Assembly (NCBI GenBank): GCA_020740775.1
Contig: JAHEWK010000007.1
Span: 2,294,001-2,358,000 of the forward strand
Length of the DNA stretch: 64,000 nucleotides
Direction of reading: 5' to 3'
Source of the DNA: Ilyonectria destructans
Taxonomy: Eukaryota; Ascomycota; Sordariomycetes; Hypocreales; Nectriaceae
Below, piece after piece: positions 1 through 10,748 of this stretch. The notes beneath the pieces are model-generated. The model was not told where the DNA came from. It made no database searches and was given only the letters and a program-made list of their open reading frames with translations. Numbering within the stretch: position 1 is the stretch's first letter; each line of letters opens with the position of its first letter. Both the position numbers and the translations under genes were made by a program.

Positions 1-677
1 AGGCTGTCATGTTTCTGACAGAGACTCGAGGCATCATGTTGGCGGACCAGCACTTCCAACGACGCGTCGCTACCGGGCTGACAATGGTGGAGACTATTGT
101 TCAGACGGCAGCTGACCTCGCCGAGGACGTATACGATATTGTTGAAGGCGCTCGTGCTAAGTTTATCTCCAGCGATGATGATATCGTCATTACCGACTAC
201 GCACGATCTACCAACATCACGTGGAATTTCCTCGACCTAGATTCTAACAAATTGGTTGATCTTCCAATCGAGTTCTTTAACACCACACCCATGGTAGCCA
301 ACCTCACCCGCACCCGGCCTGAAGCTTACCTTATCCCCCGCGCATGGTCAGGCGTTGTCTCTCGGCTGGAAGCGGCTGGTGTTGAGGTGGAGAGACTCAA
401 GTCTGATTTTCGTGGCGAGGTCGAAGCGCTGAACATCACAAGCTCGATTTTGGCAGCTACTGGCTATGAGGGTGTGGCGCTGAATACGGTTACAACGGAG
501 ACCATCCTAAAGACAGTCAGAATGCCGGCAGGAAGCTTCTGGGTTAGCACAAGGCAGAAGAATGCTGCCCATGCCTTTGTCACGCTTGAGCCTGAGGGAG
601 TTGATTCGTATGCGTCGTTCGCTGTAATCCCCGTTAGTACTGGCGATGAGTATCCGGTGTACCGGGTCATGGATTGA
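1..677 (+). CDS. M14-family zinc carboxypeptidase, C-terminal part (5' truncated by window)
   Basis: The reading frame is already open at base 3, so the gene begins before the window; the ATG at 9 is internal. About 225 residues remain. They resemble the C-terminal part of fungal M14 metallocarboxypeptidase-like proteins, with a TRTRPEAYLIPRAW segment, a GEVEALNI segment and an ending built around GSFWVSTRQKNAAHAFVTLE and then DEYPVYR. The zinc ligands and catalytic Glu of M14 enzymes lie further upstream and cannot be inspected. No intron is visible in this part. Family members are usually secreted or vacuolar exopeptidases, but the signal peptide is outside the window. The assignment rests on remembered family resemblance of the C-terminus. 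Confidence 0.6.
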   Translation, partial: AVMFLTETRGIMLADQHFQRRVATGLTMVETIVQTAADLAEDVYDIVEGARAKFISSDDDIVITDYARSTNITWNFLDLDSNKLVDLPIEFFNTTPMVANLTRTRPEAYLIPRAWSGVVSRLEAAGVEVERLKSDFRGEVEALNITSSILAATGYEGVALNTVTTETILKTVRMPAGSFWVSTRQKNAAHAFVTLEPEGVDSYASFAVIPVSTGDEYPVYRVMD

Positions 678-1191
678 GCGCCACGGCTTGGCCTGGCTCT
701 GTCCAACTGTCTCGTTGGGCGACAGTATTAGTCTAGCCATATTCAATAATGAGAGAATTACGACCCGTGCTGAATGGTTTTAGTTGCGTCGAAATACATG
801 GGCTAAGGCGCTAACGTTCCCGAACGTCCCGGCTATACACAGTCGAAAGTAAATGTGTATACGGCTTCGGTTATATGATTCACGTTTGCTCCAATTACTC
901 GGGGCGTTAGTTGAATTTTTGTTACTCAGTTGCCTCTATGAACGCGGGGCTAATATCAGGTAGGGAATACTGGAATAGCACGAGAATCCAAACCCCGGGT
1001 TGCCCCAGATGCCGAAATCTCCCTACCGACCTGTGCTTAGGAACGCACAGCCGATAGGCGACCTCCTGGACTCCCCCATGTAGCTGGACTTGTGTGACAT
1101 AAATACGAATATCCACTGAGTCTGACAAGTGTTGTCCAAACTTGATTGACATTCCGTTCTCATCAACCCTACATCAATTCAATTCTATGTC
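678..1191. other. intergenic, promoter side of the GPR1-family gene
   Basis: No supportable gene is present on either strand; open frames here are short and without family resemblance. The last 200 bases should hold the promoter of the membrane protein starting at 1192. Confidence 0.6.
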
Positions 1192-2106
1192 ATGGGCGCT
1201 ATGAATCTTGAACACGATGAGGGGCTTACAGTCACCTCCGAAGAAGTCGCCACACTTCGTAGAGTGCTTTCTCTCTATGAGAGTGATCTAAACAGGAGAA
1301 TCAGGAGCGATTCAATGGAAGTAACGCCACAGAAACCACGATGGGGAAATGCCAGCTCACTGTAAGTAATTTGTCGGACTTCGGAATAGTTCCAGAAACA
1401 CGCACGAGGCGACTTTTCTGGTTACTGACCGACTCTACAGCGGTACATCCGTATTTGCCGTTGCAAACACAATGATTGCTCTTCACCTCATGCAAGTCCG
1501 CGGCATACAACATACAAACGTCCTTTCTGGCATCCTCTGGTTTACCGGGGGCGTTGCGTCTTGGTTGTCTTGCATATTCGAGCTCCTGATGGGCAATACT
1601 TTTGCGTACTGCGTGTTCGGTTCCTTTGGTGGTTACTACTTCGCATATGCCGCAACTCTTACTCCCGCTTTCGCGATAGCCGCTGGATACAGCGATGCGG
1701 CCGAGTATGCAAACTCCATGGGAGTCTTCTTCTGCGTGTGGGCAAGTCTGTTTCTCGTCTTCCTCGTGGTCAGCCTTAGGACAAACCTCATCTTCGTCTG
1801 GATTTTTCTTACAGTGGACGCCACTGCATGGTGTTTGGCAGGATCGAATTTTCAAGCGGCTGCGGGAGATGTAAATGCATCTGTACGGCTAGCCAAGGTG
1901 AGTTCTTTTCCTTTAATCCCGCGCCGCCGGGCCATTGACTCGTATCTAATCCGTACTAGGCTGGTGGAGGCCTCTTGTTCGCTTGCTCCATGGCGGGCTG
2001 GTATTTGCTTCTCTCGCAACTGTTCAAGGGAGTCGACTTTCCGATTCAAGTACCAGTGGGCTCCCTGACAGTAAAATATCAACCGAAGAAGTTGAATGAA
2101 GCATAA
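1192..2106 (+). CDS. GPR1/FUN34/YaaH-family membrane protein (acetate/ammonium transporter family)
   Basis: Three exons give a 257-residue protein: 1192-1361, 1441-1897 and 1960-2106. The introns begin GTAAGT and GTGAGT and end CTACAG and TACTAG, and the frame is kept through both. Six hydrophobic helices fill residues of about 60-245. Core segments such as FTGGVASW, GNTFAYCVFGSFGGYYFAYA and the late AGWYLLLSQLF are typical of the GPR1/FUN34/YaaH (AceTr) family, which carries acetate or related small carboxylates across the plasma membrane. The family hallmark NPxG-type motif before helix 1 reads N-A-S-S-L-G here, so this is a divergent member and its substrate is uncertain. The N-terminus of about 55 residues is hydrophilic, as usual. 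The first in-frame ATG was chosen; the ATG 5 bases upstream is out of frame and stops at once. Confidence 0.85.
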
Positions 2107-2479
2107 ATTGGACATGTTGCTGAGGCGATTGCCCATGGTGAAAGAAAACAGGACGTGTACATCTGCATTTACGGAGCATAGTGTGGAAGTTGTCAGTCAA
2201 TTCAACTTAACAGAGCCTGTAGAAGGGCGCGATTGTTTAGCGCTCTGTTTCTCGCTACATGTCTCACTTGGACGTGGCCTTGTGATGTGGTGTATACACA
2301 TGCCCTAGTTAATCAAAGCAAACAGCAATAGTACGTCAGCACTAATCGCGCGGGGCTGAGCCTCACTGATTGATGGACAGATCGACTCCGCTTGTGATTT
2401 ATTGTGGCTTCGTACTTCTTGATCAGGGAGGCTTCGCGATTGTTTCTGTTCTGCGCCAAGAGTCAGAGTCGTCCTAGAA
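2107..2479. other. intergenic, nothing recognised
   Basis: Region between the GPR1-family gene and the kinase relic. Open frames are short and on both strands; none resembles a known family. Confidence 0.5.
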
Positions 2480-2998
2480 ATGGCCTTCAAACCAGGCATC
2501 TTTGGGCATCGCGTCTCGGACCTCGTCATCGATTCCAACATTGAAGCGATGTGAGATCCTGACGCCAAAGAGACAACGCAAATCCGTGCCGCCATTGGCG
2601 TCTCGACGCGGCACTAGAGGTTGAGGACGAAGGAGACATGGGGGGAGGGAGTACGAATAGCCGCGTATGGGACTGTCTGGCCAGAGAAATGCACCGCCAG
2701 CTCCGAACCACGCCATGGGGAGCCACACCTTCGAGCCGTCAAGGAAATTCACAAGCTTCCCAATGTTCCGGCATCCGAGTTCTGTCGGGAACTCGAGGCC
2801 ATCGCCAAGTTCTCACACGACCGCGCCACGCCCTGTTTCGTGTGATCATTGGGATGGTTCGAGAATGACATGAATCTGTTCATCACCAGGGAATAGCTCA
2901 AGTATGGAAATCTACAACAATACCTCACAAAGCCGTTCCCCAAGCCCGAGGCAAGACAAATTACCCCACAAGTGGTAGAAGCCCTGCAGTTGATGCCG
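2480..2998 (+). pseudogene. protein kinase domain relic
   Basis: One reading frame of this stretch keeps recognisable pieces of a Ser/Thr protein kinase N-lobe. There is a remnant glycine loop (WGEG then AYGTVW at about 2642-2682), the subdomain II lysine in AVKEIHK, a subdomain III glutamate in REL, and the hinge region LFITRE then LKYGNLQQYL and EARQIT. That frame carries TGA at 2843-2845 and TAG at about 2894, and it ends before the catalytic HRD loop, so no active kinase can be made. Upstream, the in-frame piece beginning MAFKPGIFGH also holds stops. The gene has no usable promoter or start. I read it as a decayed copy of a multicopy fungal kinase family; it cannot be tied to a particular member. 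Confidence 0.7.
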
Positions 2999-3338
2999 CA
3001 TGCAGCTTGTCTCTGAAGGGGGAGCGAGTGAGTGATGTGCCGCGACTAAGTTCTTAACCGTTCCGTGGAGTCATTCAATTTCGCCAGATTCTTGAGTAAA
3101 TATCAATGTCCCATATGCAATTAGAAAATATCTAGAATTTTATTTTTAACGCGCGTTGGTATTCTATCCACCTTACATAAATAACATCATGAGCCAGATG
3201 AGGAGGTAGTCTACCGCTATATAATAGCAGCAACATCATCTATTCGTGGACTTGCTCATCAGAAAAAGTGCGAAGCCCAGCAACGTCATCATATTTGCCC
3301 TCTTAAGATTGAATCAACGCCAGGTTCTCTTGACTCCC
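2999..3338. other. AT-rich intergenic, 3' side of the regulator gene
   Basis: An AT-rich stretch around 3100-3180 and no gene. It probably supplies the 3' end of the minus-strand regulator. Confidence 0.5.
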
Positions 3339-5465
3339 TTACGTGTTCATTCCGCCAGGGGTGGAATTGCCCAGCGGTGGCAAAGTGCTACCGAAGGCGT
3401 CAGCGGCGTTCCAATCGAGGACTCCTCCCTCTCCAAAGGCAAAGTTGTTCTCTATTTGAGAGTATAGAAACTGGCTGGCTTCTTGTGTTGACCATGACCA
3501 CGGCGCGTCAGATTCCAGCAACGTGTCGATCCCATCCATGTCGTTCAGCGGCACATTCTGGGACGGTGAGCCTGGCGCTGTCGGAATGCGCTGGAAAGAT
3601 GTTCTTTCAGCGTTCTCGTTTTCTGCGCCGATGTCGTTGTGTAGTTGTAGCCTTGCCGCGATTGACCGATCAAGGTATTGGAAGAATAACTGAAGGATCC
3701 AGTTCCGAACCTCCCACGTCTTTTGAAGCTCCTGTAGCCCCAGCAAACAAAGCTTAGCTCTGTATTCTGCTATAGATCGCCGACTGCCTTGTGACTCGCG
3801 CAAGCTGACGGTGTGGATGCAGAGTGTGTTGAAGACGTTAGTGATGACATGAATCTGCGCGTGGCACATATTACCCTCCAGCAACATGTCCTCGATGATG
3901 CGCGAATTGCGGGCAGCTGCTTGCAGAGCCAGCTGTCCGTCCACTTCGTCGTTGTCTTTCCTAGTGCCAACGCAACCTGTTCTATAGAGGAGAATGAGGA
4001 GGTTGTTGTAAGCCAGGTGCAGCATGTTTGAATGAAACCCCAACTGTTGTTCGAATCCATCCTTGCTTGGTTGCATGTTCAACGGTAGGGTCTTTCTCCA
4101 GCTCATAAGTTCGTCTTTTATTTGCTCCCTCTCGATGGGAGTGAGTGTTTTGGATGGTAGGAACCCGCAGTGCACGATCCGACCCAATGCGCGAGATAAT
4201 TGAACCATGCCCACCATGTACGAAACACATTCCTGTATAGAAGAATTAGCCGTCAACGGGTCGAACGCGTTTTCAAAGTCTTGCTCAAGTAGAGGATCTA
4301 CGTCGCAATCTTCGTCTCGGATTCGGTTAGGAAGACCCAGGGCGGCTGCACATTGTCTCTCGCGGACATATATCGACCACCATACCCTCTTCCTCACCCT
4401 CTCTAGTTTCGAATCAGCACTATGAGATGAGCGATGCAAGGCCTTTGTTTGAGCTGAACTCAGAGCTGCACCCAGCCAGTGGCGGCTATCTTTTTCCAAG
4501 AGAGCGCCTGCCCTCCAGAAGCTCATCAAGAAGAGTGCTTGGATGACGGCAAGTTTATTAGGCTCAAAGTCGGCATCATATAAGTCTTTGGCACGATTGT
4601 ACAAAACATATTTGGCTTTGTGGCGTGTGCCGAGCCCGACTTTGGGCAGATCATCCTCTTCACAATGAATGACGGCAATGAAAAGGATAGCCTGGAGCAG
4701 TAGCGGTGACAAGGTGCCATCTCGGTATCGATTCCATGTGTCGGGCTCGTCTACAACAGGAAAGCATGTATGGAACCATCTGAAGTAGGCTTTGAGCAAG
4801 TCTTCTATGGCGGCCTGTGGAGGGAAGGACAAGGCACCCTCCGCCGTGAGTGTCCTGAGTCTGGCACGCCTCCGTTCAGCTTCCCATTGCGGTATGAGAT
4901 TTTCGGCACGGACTGCGTCAGGAACAGAATAGAGAAATCTGAGGTTTTGAGGGGGGGAAGGTCCGGAGTGCGGAGGGGTGTTGTCGTGCAGATATCTCAT
5001 CGAGGTGGATTCTCCCAGAAACACGGAACTTTCGTCTTCTTGCCTGCTGACTCTCGGTGGCTGAATGTACTCGGATATCTCTTGTTGCGATGGCAAAGGA
5101 GCATTTTGCTCGATAGCCTCGCGTGGCGGCGGTGGCGGCGGTATCTCGATGGCTTCCGTTTGCGCCAAGCCTGCGAGTACCTGAGATGCTGCTACATGTT
5201 CGTCTAGTGGGGAGTCGCCAGAGATGTGTGTGGTATCAACATGAATTGATTCTGGCGATTGGTGCTCGGCATTCTGGGTGAGATCCTTGGATGTCGATCC
5301 TCGAGATGGGCGGGGATGCTTCCCGCGTCTCGATTGCCGCACTGAACAATGGATGTCGGCTGTTGCGCAGTTGGTACATGGAGAGTGCTCGGTTACATCG
5401 CACTTGACGCGTCTCGAATTGCAGGACAGACAGGCCTGTCTTGCACGTTTGCGTCGATGAATCAT
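3339..5465 (-). CDS. Zn2Cys6 transcription factor with fungal-specific middle homology domain
   Basis: An intronless gene of 708 codons. The open frame extends 32 codons further upstream, but its only upstream start is GTG, so the ATG at 5465 is preferred; it places the basic stretch and zinc cluster at the extreme N-terminus. The cluster reads CLSCNSRRVKC, then CTNC and a last Cys after six residues: a full C6 binuclear zinc DNA-binding motif at about residues 11-40. A low-complexity linker with a run of six prolines follows. The fungal-specific transcription factor domain starts near residue 220, with the typical segment FRWFHTCFPVVDEP and later WWSIYVRERQ. The overall pattern resembles cutinase-factor (CTF1/FarA-like) regulators, but target genes cannot be read from sequence. 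It is nuclear by family. It is divergent from the succinyl-CoA synthetase alpha gene. Confidence 0.85.
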   Translation of the reverse strand: MIHRRKRARQACLSCNSRRVKCDVTEHSPCTNCATADIHCSVRQSRRGKHPRPSRGSTSKDLTQNAEHQSPESIHVDTTHISGDSPLDEHVAASQVLAGLAQTEAIEIPPPPPPREAIEQNAPLPSQQEISEYIQPPRVSRQEDESSVFLGESTSMRYLHDNTPPHSGPSPPQNLRFLYSVPDAVRAENLIPQWEAERRRARLRTLTAEGALSFPPQAAIEDLLKAYFRWFHTCFPVVDEPDTWNRYRDGTLSPLLLQAILFIAVIHCEEDDLPKVGLGTRHKAKYVLYNRAKDLYDADFEPNKLAVIQALFLMSFWRAGALLEKDSRHWLGAALSSAQTKALHRSSHSADSKLERVRKRVWWSIYVRERQCAAALGLPNRIRDEDCDVDPLLEQDFENAFDPLTANSSIQECVSYMVGMVQLSRALGRIVHCGFLPSKTLTPIEREQIKDELMSWRKTLPLNMQPSKDGFEQQLGFHSNMLHLAYNNLLILLYRTGCVGTRKDNDEVDGQLALQAAARNSRIIEDMLLEGNMCHAQIHVITNVFNTLCIHTVSLRESQGSRRSIAEYRAKLCLLGLQELQKTWEVRNWILQLFFQYLDRSIAARLQLHNDIGAENENAERTSFQRIPTAPGSPSQNVPLNDMDGIDTLLESDAPWSWSTQEASQFLYSQIENNFAFGEGGVLDWNAADAFGSTLPPLGNSTPGGMNT

Positions 5466-5938
5466 AGCCGTGAATTGCACATGGCATAATGCAAGCCCAC
5501 ATCGGCAATCCGGTGTATTTGGCCGCCAGTTCGTCTTTATCGGCAATGAAGTTTGCGCCACCAGAAGTGACGATCGAAGGAGGGATGGACCTTCGTAGCC
5601 AGCCAGCCAGAGGTAGCCAGATCCGTTCGAAGGGATTCAAGAGATGCTTGATATAGCCGAACCGTCAATGTCGCCGAAGCGGGGAAGCAAAGCTACCGGT
5701 GGGGACACGGTTTCAGTACACCAATAATGTTGACTGTTTAACATGCAGGTCGTTTAGCCGGCCCCAGTTTACTTGTTCTTATAACCGAACGTACCAGTGA
5801 AACCACGCAATCACTGTAATCACAAAGCACAGCGCCCTTCGTAACAAAGATGAATGAAGCCCCGTGAAACCCGTAATCCTTGTGGCATACAGATCCTTGA
5901 CTAGGCGTCGGACTACTTTGGCGGCTCATACGCACACA
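5466..5938. promoter_or_regulatory. divergent intergenic region between regulator and SCS alpha gene
   Basis: 473 bp separate the two divergent coding starts, so both promoters should be here. No specific operator was identified. Confidence 0.5.
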
Positions 5939-7181
5939 ATGACTTCTTTGCGGCCCCCATCGGTCGCTTGGCGGCACATCCGCACAAGAGCCGCTACACG
6001 GAGTTTTTGTCATTCGGCTCCCCGGCGGAGCTCGTACGAAAGTTCAACCATAATCAATCTAAGGATAGACAAAAACACCAAGGTGATTTACCAAGGTACG
6101 CTGCGCAAACTTGCTTCAACCTTATTCTGGAGACTGATCCAATTCGTCAAAAGGCTTCACTGGAAAAGCTGTAGGTCAAATTCCACCCCCAAAAACAACG
6201 CCACTAATGCAACCAGGCGACAATCAATGCTAGGGATACGATAGAGTATGGGACGAATATTGTCGGGGGTGTATCGCCGGGTAAAGGGGGTCAGGAGCAT
6301 CTCGGCTTGCCAGTCTTTGACACTGTGAAGGAGGTACGATTTCACCTGTCTCGACATCACCCACTGCCAAGTCATAAGCTAAAGATCATTATCATTTTGT
6401 CAACTCTAGGCAATGGAAAAGGTGAAACCACATGCAACCTCGGTATTCGTTCCTGCCCAATTCGCCGCAGCTGCAATCATCGAAGCTATCGAGGCCGAAG
6501 TACCTCTAATTGTATCAGTAGCAGAGCACATCCCAATCCATGACATGGTTCGAGTTCAGGAGGTGTTGAGAACACAGATCAAGTCTCGTCTGGTCGGACC
6601 CAACTGCCCGGGAATTATTGCCCCAGAGCAGTGTAGGATTGGCATCATGCCGCACAAGCAGTATTCCAAAGGAGTCGTTGGAATTGTTTCCAAGAGTGGC
6701 ACGCTAAGTTATGAAGCTGTCGGTTCAACGACGAAGGCCGGATTGGGTCAGAGCCTTGTTGTTGGCATGGGTGGAGATATGATGCCAGGTCTGTCCACTC
6801 AATTACGGATGCGCCCCCGGACATCTCCTAACCAGGAATCTGATAGGTACCACACTACTGGATGGCCTGAAACTCTTTTTCGATCACGAAGAAACCCAGG
6901 GTATCATCGTCATTGGCGAAATTGGAGGAGAGGCCGAACTAAGGGCATCTGAGGCGATTAGGGAATACAGAAGGATTACGGCAAATCCAAAACCCATCGT
7001 TGCAATGGTTGCAGGTAGGACTGCACCACTGGGTCGAACCATGGGCCACGCGGGTGCTCTACTGTCTCCGGGAGATGTTTCAGCAGACACGAAGGCCAAG
7101 GCATTGAGGGATAGCGGTGCAGTGGTGGTTCCTCATCCAGGTGTAATGGGCGACGTGATGCGTGGACTGCTACATCTATAG
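5939..7181 (+). CDS. succinyl-CoA synthetase (ADP/GDP-forming) alpha subunit, mitochondrial
   Basis: This enzyme joins the beta subunit to interconvert succinyl-CoA and succinate plus CoA with substrate-level phosphorylation in the TCA cycle. Five exons give 334 residues: 5939-6095, 6154-6170 (only 17 nt), 6217-6333, 6410-6788 and 6847-7181. The small exon restores the invariant YQGFTGKAAT CoA-binding segment. The N-terminus is Arg/Ser-rich ([12 protein letters not shown] then [16 protein letters not shown]), as expected for a mitochondrial presequence. Conserved later parts include [16 protein letters not shown] and [10 protein letters not shown], whose His (about residue 291) is the phosphorylated residue. 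ATG 5939 is favoured because it begins this presequence; an ATG 25 codons upstream is possible. The gene runs tail to tail with the beta-subunit gene (273 bp apart). Such a pair, away from the usual housekeeping loci, may be a cluster-specific paralogue. Confidence 0.92.
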
Positions 7182-7454
7182 ATTATCTAAACGGTTACAC
7201 TTTTACAGCTATTCATACAAAATTTTGATATACTTTACACATACTTCTACTGGAGGAATGCAGTGGAACTTGGGGTCTCGGAAGTGGAATTTATGATGCA
7301 AAGGTAGCAGCGTCCGATTCGACCTCGCCAGTCACACAGCATGCCATAAGCGCCTGGCAATAACTCACATTCTGACCTTCGGCCAGTTATACTGAGAGTA
7401 GATTAAAACTAGCGAAGTAGTGACGGAACCTTTTGTACTCTATTAGGGCCTGAT

Positions 7455-9002
7455 TCATGGCCTATCTGAAAGCCAACTCCCAGCCAATTCTACTGCCTTT
7501 GCCGCGGCCTTCCCAAAGTCAGACTCCACATGGAGGCCAAGGTCCGCGTCTTTGATCTACACGAACTAGTCAGTACATAAAACAGAGTATTTAATAATCT
7601 CTGAGGATTGACACACCAGCTTAAGACCCTCCGCAGAGTTCGTTCCTTGTAGTCGGACCACAAGAGGCACTCGTAATGGGCCTAATGCAGTAGCTGCACC
7701 GATGATCGACTCTGCAATCATGTCACATCGAATAATTCCTTAATTTGGTCAGGGTCAGTATACGACATGAGTACCATCATTCATACCTCCATAGACGTTA
7801 ACCAAAATGGTCTTGACCCGCTCATCCCTCAGGATAATTTCAAATGCCTTCTGCATTGTCTCCTTTGTCGCCTGGCCGCCGGCGTCAAGAAAATTGGCAC
7901 TCGTGCCACCATGATCGGAAATGGCATCATTTGTCGCCATCGCAAGCCCAGCACCATTGACAACATTGCCGATATTTCCGTCCATCTTGATGTAGATGAG
8001 ACCGTACTTCTCAGCTTCGAGCTCCTCCTCCACCTCTCTCTCACGGTCGCGCAGAGCAAACAATTCCTTCTGACGTTTCTCTGCTGCAGTGTCAAAAGTG
8101 AATTTCGCATCCAAACAGGTAAACATTCCATTCGAGGATCGAGCCAGAGGGTTAATCTCAAGAAGCGTGGCATCTTTGGCGACAAAGAGGTTGTACAATC
8201 CAGTCAGAGTCTTTCTCAAGCTTTCTGCCTCTTTCGGGGGCAACTTGAGACACTCAGAAATGCGAGAGACCAGTTCGGCTGTGATACCGTTGGTCAAGCT
8301 AAATTTGAAGGTGTGTAGTTCGTCCGGATTCTCTTTGGCCAATGTCTCAATGTCGACACCGCCTTTCTTAGAGACAATGATGACGGGAGTATAGTTTTCT
8401 CGGTCAAGAGTCAAAGCCAGGTACCATTCGTCGTCATGTTCGATAGACTCGGCAACGTAGAGTTGATTGACTTTGAGGCCGTCGCCTGTAGTCTGCTTTG
8501 TCTTCAACCATTGCCCGAACATTTTTGCTGCAATCTCTTGTCCCGCGACTGCCGTTTCGGCAACTTGAATCCCACCTTTCAAGCCATTATCAAAAATACC
8601 TTTTCCACGGCCGCCTTTTAAGATCTGCGGTTTGAGGACGCATTTCTTATCTTTCAAACAATAAGCACTATTCGTGAATTTGTCAAGTTCTTGGAGTGTT
8701 TTACCGAGTCCTCTCATTATTTGTCCAACTTCGACAGGGGTATTAGCAATCTTTCCACGCGGAACAGGTACACCAAACTGGATCGACATGTTAGCTAGTA
8801 GTCTGGCTAGCAGCTGTGTACGCACCTCCCTGAGCAACCGGTATGATTGATACTCATGCAAGCTGAGGTGCCGTGCATGTTGCTTTGAAACCAACTATGA
8901 CCAAACAATCAGTACATATGTATATGATATCGGACGTTGATAAATTGTGATGACCTTTGCCTGATAGCGCCAGAGCCTAGGTGTAACATTCCAAGACGCC
9001 AT
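7455..9002 (-). CDS. succinyl-CoA synthetase (ADP/GDP-forming) beta subunit, mitochondrial
   Basis: Five exons read 9002-8955, 8894-8826, 8777-7787, 7738-7617 and 7556-7455, giving 443 residues, the usual length. The short first exon (16 codons, [16 protein letters not shown]) is the mitochondrial presequence. The mature part starts near [13 protein letters not shown]. The ATP-grasp fold is intact: [15 protein letters not shown] (nucleotide binding), LLEINPLA (metal and nucleotide), [17 protein letters not shown], and the C-terminal CoA-ligase half with NVYGGIIRCD and [10 protein letters not shown]. Each junction was chosen so that both splice consensus and family sequence are continuous. It pairs with the alpha gene at 5939-7181, convergently transcribed. 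Both subunits next to each other suggests a coordinated second copy of the enzyme. Nucleotide specificity cannot be decided from sequence here. Confidence 0.93.
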
Positions 9003-9764
9003 CGCCAAAACTTCAGCTCCTGGCAACAATTCAATGCAACTTGCTCTTATAGATGGCGTTTTAGTGCACACAGAGAGATATCATTAAAACCAAGCACGTG
9101 TGGTATACCAAGGGAAGCAACACTGTCGATGAAGGGCCAAATCCCTCAGTCCCACTTGACATAACCGAAAACAGGGCGTTGACGGCAATGTGACATCGTC
9201 TCCACTTTCGGCTATAACCTCATAATAGCCAGACCCGTTCGGTTGCATGCAAAGTGATCATGGCGTTGACTGATGATGTCATGAGAGTTAACAAATTAGG
9301 GAAGAACGAGCCTAGATCGAAAGCAGGATTCGTTGCGGACAGAGGTTTCCCAAAACTTGAAGTATAGGGTAACGGACTGATTTCAACCAACAAATTCCAC
9401 TGCATTTCACCGCATTTCATAGTCTCGCATCTCATGTAGAAATGCAAATCAAAATTAGAGTATTACTGGTCGCACGCAAGAATATTGCTATTCGCACGCA
9501 AATAAACTCGTTTACTAAAGCCTCAAGTGGACAAAGGTACCTACCAAATTATTATTATTATGGATAAATAGTAAAGATGAGCCCAGTATTCTAAAAATTT
9601 ACTTCTCAAGGTAATTATCATTGAGATTCAGGCTCATAGCTTTTTATGCGAATAGCAATACTCTAAAATAAATAAAACGCATCGCATGTCATTTTTGATA
9701 CAAAACGGAGAAGATCAATCTGTGGCTTCTTCAATGCGTCCTATCTGGTATTCCATAGCATCAA
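9003..9764. other. intergenic with a small inverted-repeat element
   Basis: 762 bp between the SCS beta start and the stop of the SDR gene. The first part should be the SCS beta promoter. The AT-rich second half is occupied by a MITE-like element at 9458-9663. No gene was found. Confidence 0.6.
9458..9663. mobile_element. MITE-like element with TA target duplication
   Basis: The 206-bp, AT-rich, non-coding segment begins GAGTATTACTGGTCGCA and ends with the inverse of GAGTATTGCTATTCGCA (14 of 17 match). It is bordered by TA on both sides (9456-9457 and 9664-9665). Terminal inverted repeats with a TA duplication are the hallmark of miniature Tc1/mariner-type elements. Related ends occur at 29096-29107 and 31450-31498. 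Confidence 0.55.
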
Positions 9765-10748
9765 CTAAACAGCGCGCCCACCATCCACCTCCAAGTTAAT
9801 TCCGGTAATGAATTGGCTTTCATCTGAAGCCAAAAATAAACACGCATTGGCTACATCCTCTGGTTCACAAAGACGTTGCAGAGGAACGTTTGAAGTAAAC
9901 TTCGCCCTATTTTCTGGTGTGTCGGGCTCCCCACAAAATGCTTCAAACCTGTGGCAACGTTAGACCAGGCGAGCTGGTGATAGGTGAACAAAGACCTACA
10001 GTCCCGTCCCGCCCAGCAAAGGGCACACGGAATTGACACGGATTTGGTGAGACCCATACTCGGCTGCAAGCCCCTTTGTGGCCTAGAACATCCAAATTAG
10101 ATCGAGATTTACCACGATCAATGTCTTGCTTACATTGCACACAGCACCCTTGGATGCATTGTACCAAACGAGGCCGGGTCGAGGCCGTGTTGCTCCGACC
10201 GAAGCGATGTTGACCATTGAGCCTCCCTGACCTTGTTTGATCAGTTCGGGGATGAACGCATTGGCGCCGAAGAAGACTCCTTTGACATTGACGTTGAAGC
10301 ACTTGTCAAAATCTCTCTCCGTCACATTCACAGTTGGCTAGAGCATTCACAGATTAGCGTTTCGGGCTTGTGCTGTAAGTATCCACGGTTTAATTACCTT
10401 ATTGCTGTACGTTGTGCCCGCATTGTTTACTAGGCAGTCTAGGCGGCCATAGCGGGATTTCGCCGCCTCAATCAGCTTCTGCCAATCTCCTTCAACAGAG
10501 ACGTCTGCTCTGATGAATGAGATCGAGTTGGGCATGTGTTGAGATACCATCTTGCCGCCTCTTTCGTTGATATCCGCGATGAGAACCTTGGCCCCTTCCT
10601 GAGCAAATCTCTTGGCGATTCCTTCTCCGTAGCCAGAGCCGCCGCCTGGAAATTGTCACAACTAAATCGGACAAACGCAGAGGGTTGACTGACCAGTGAC
10701 GATGGCAACTTTGCCCGCGAGTCTTGAAATTGTCTTGATAGCTAGCAT
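9765..10748 (-). CDS. short-chain dehydrogenase/reductase (classical SDR)
   Basis: Five exons, four introns, about 257 residues. The NAD(P)-binding motif TGGGSGYGEG spans the first intron (residues of about 18-27). The NNAG motif, the catalytic Ser in VNIASVGA and the Tyr/Lys pair in YNASK are all present, so the SDR tetrad is complete. The C-terminus keeps VPLQRLCEPEDVANACLFLASDES and the final GGR turn typical of the 3-oxoacyl-ACP-reductase-like classical SDRs. An acidic residue after the second strand (IADIN) favours NAD(H). It is probably cytosolic or peroxisomal, and its substrate is unknown. It is head to head with the succinate-semialdehyde dehydrogenase gene, 452 bp apart, and may act on a metabolite one step from that aldehyde, for example a hydroxy acid. 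Confidence 0.85.

Noticed and set aside
2474..2752. Minus-strand open frame opposite the kinase relic
   Set aside because: The plus strand carries the recognisable kinase sequence; the minus frame is its shadow.
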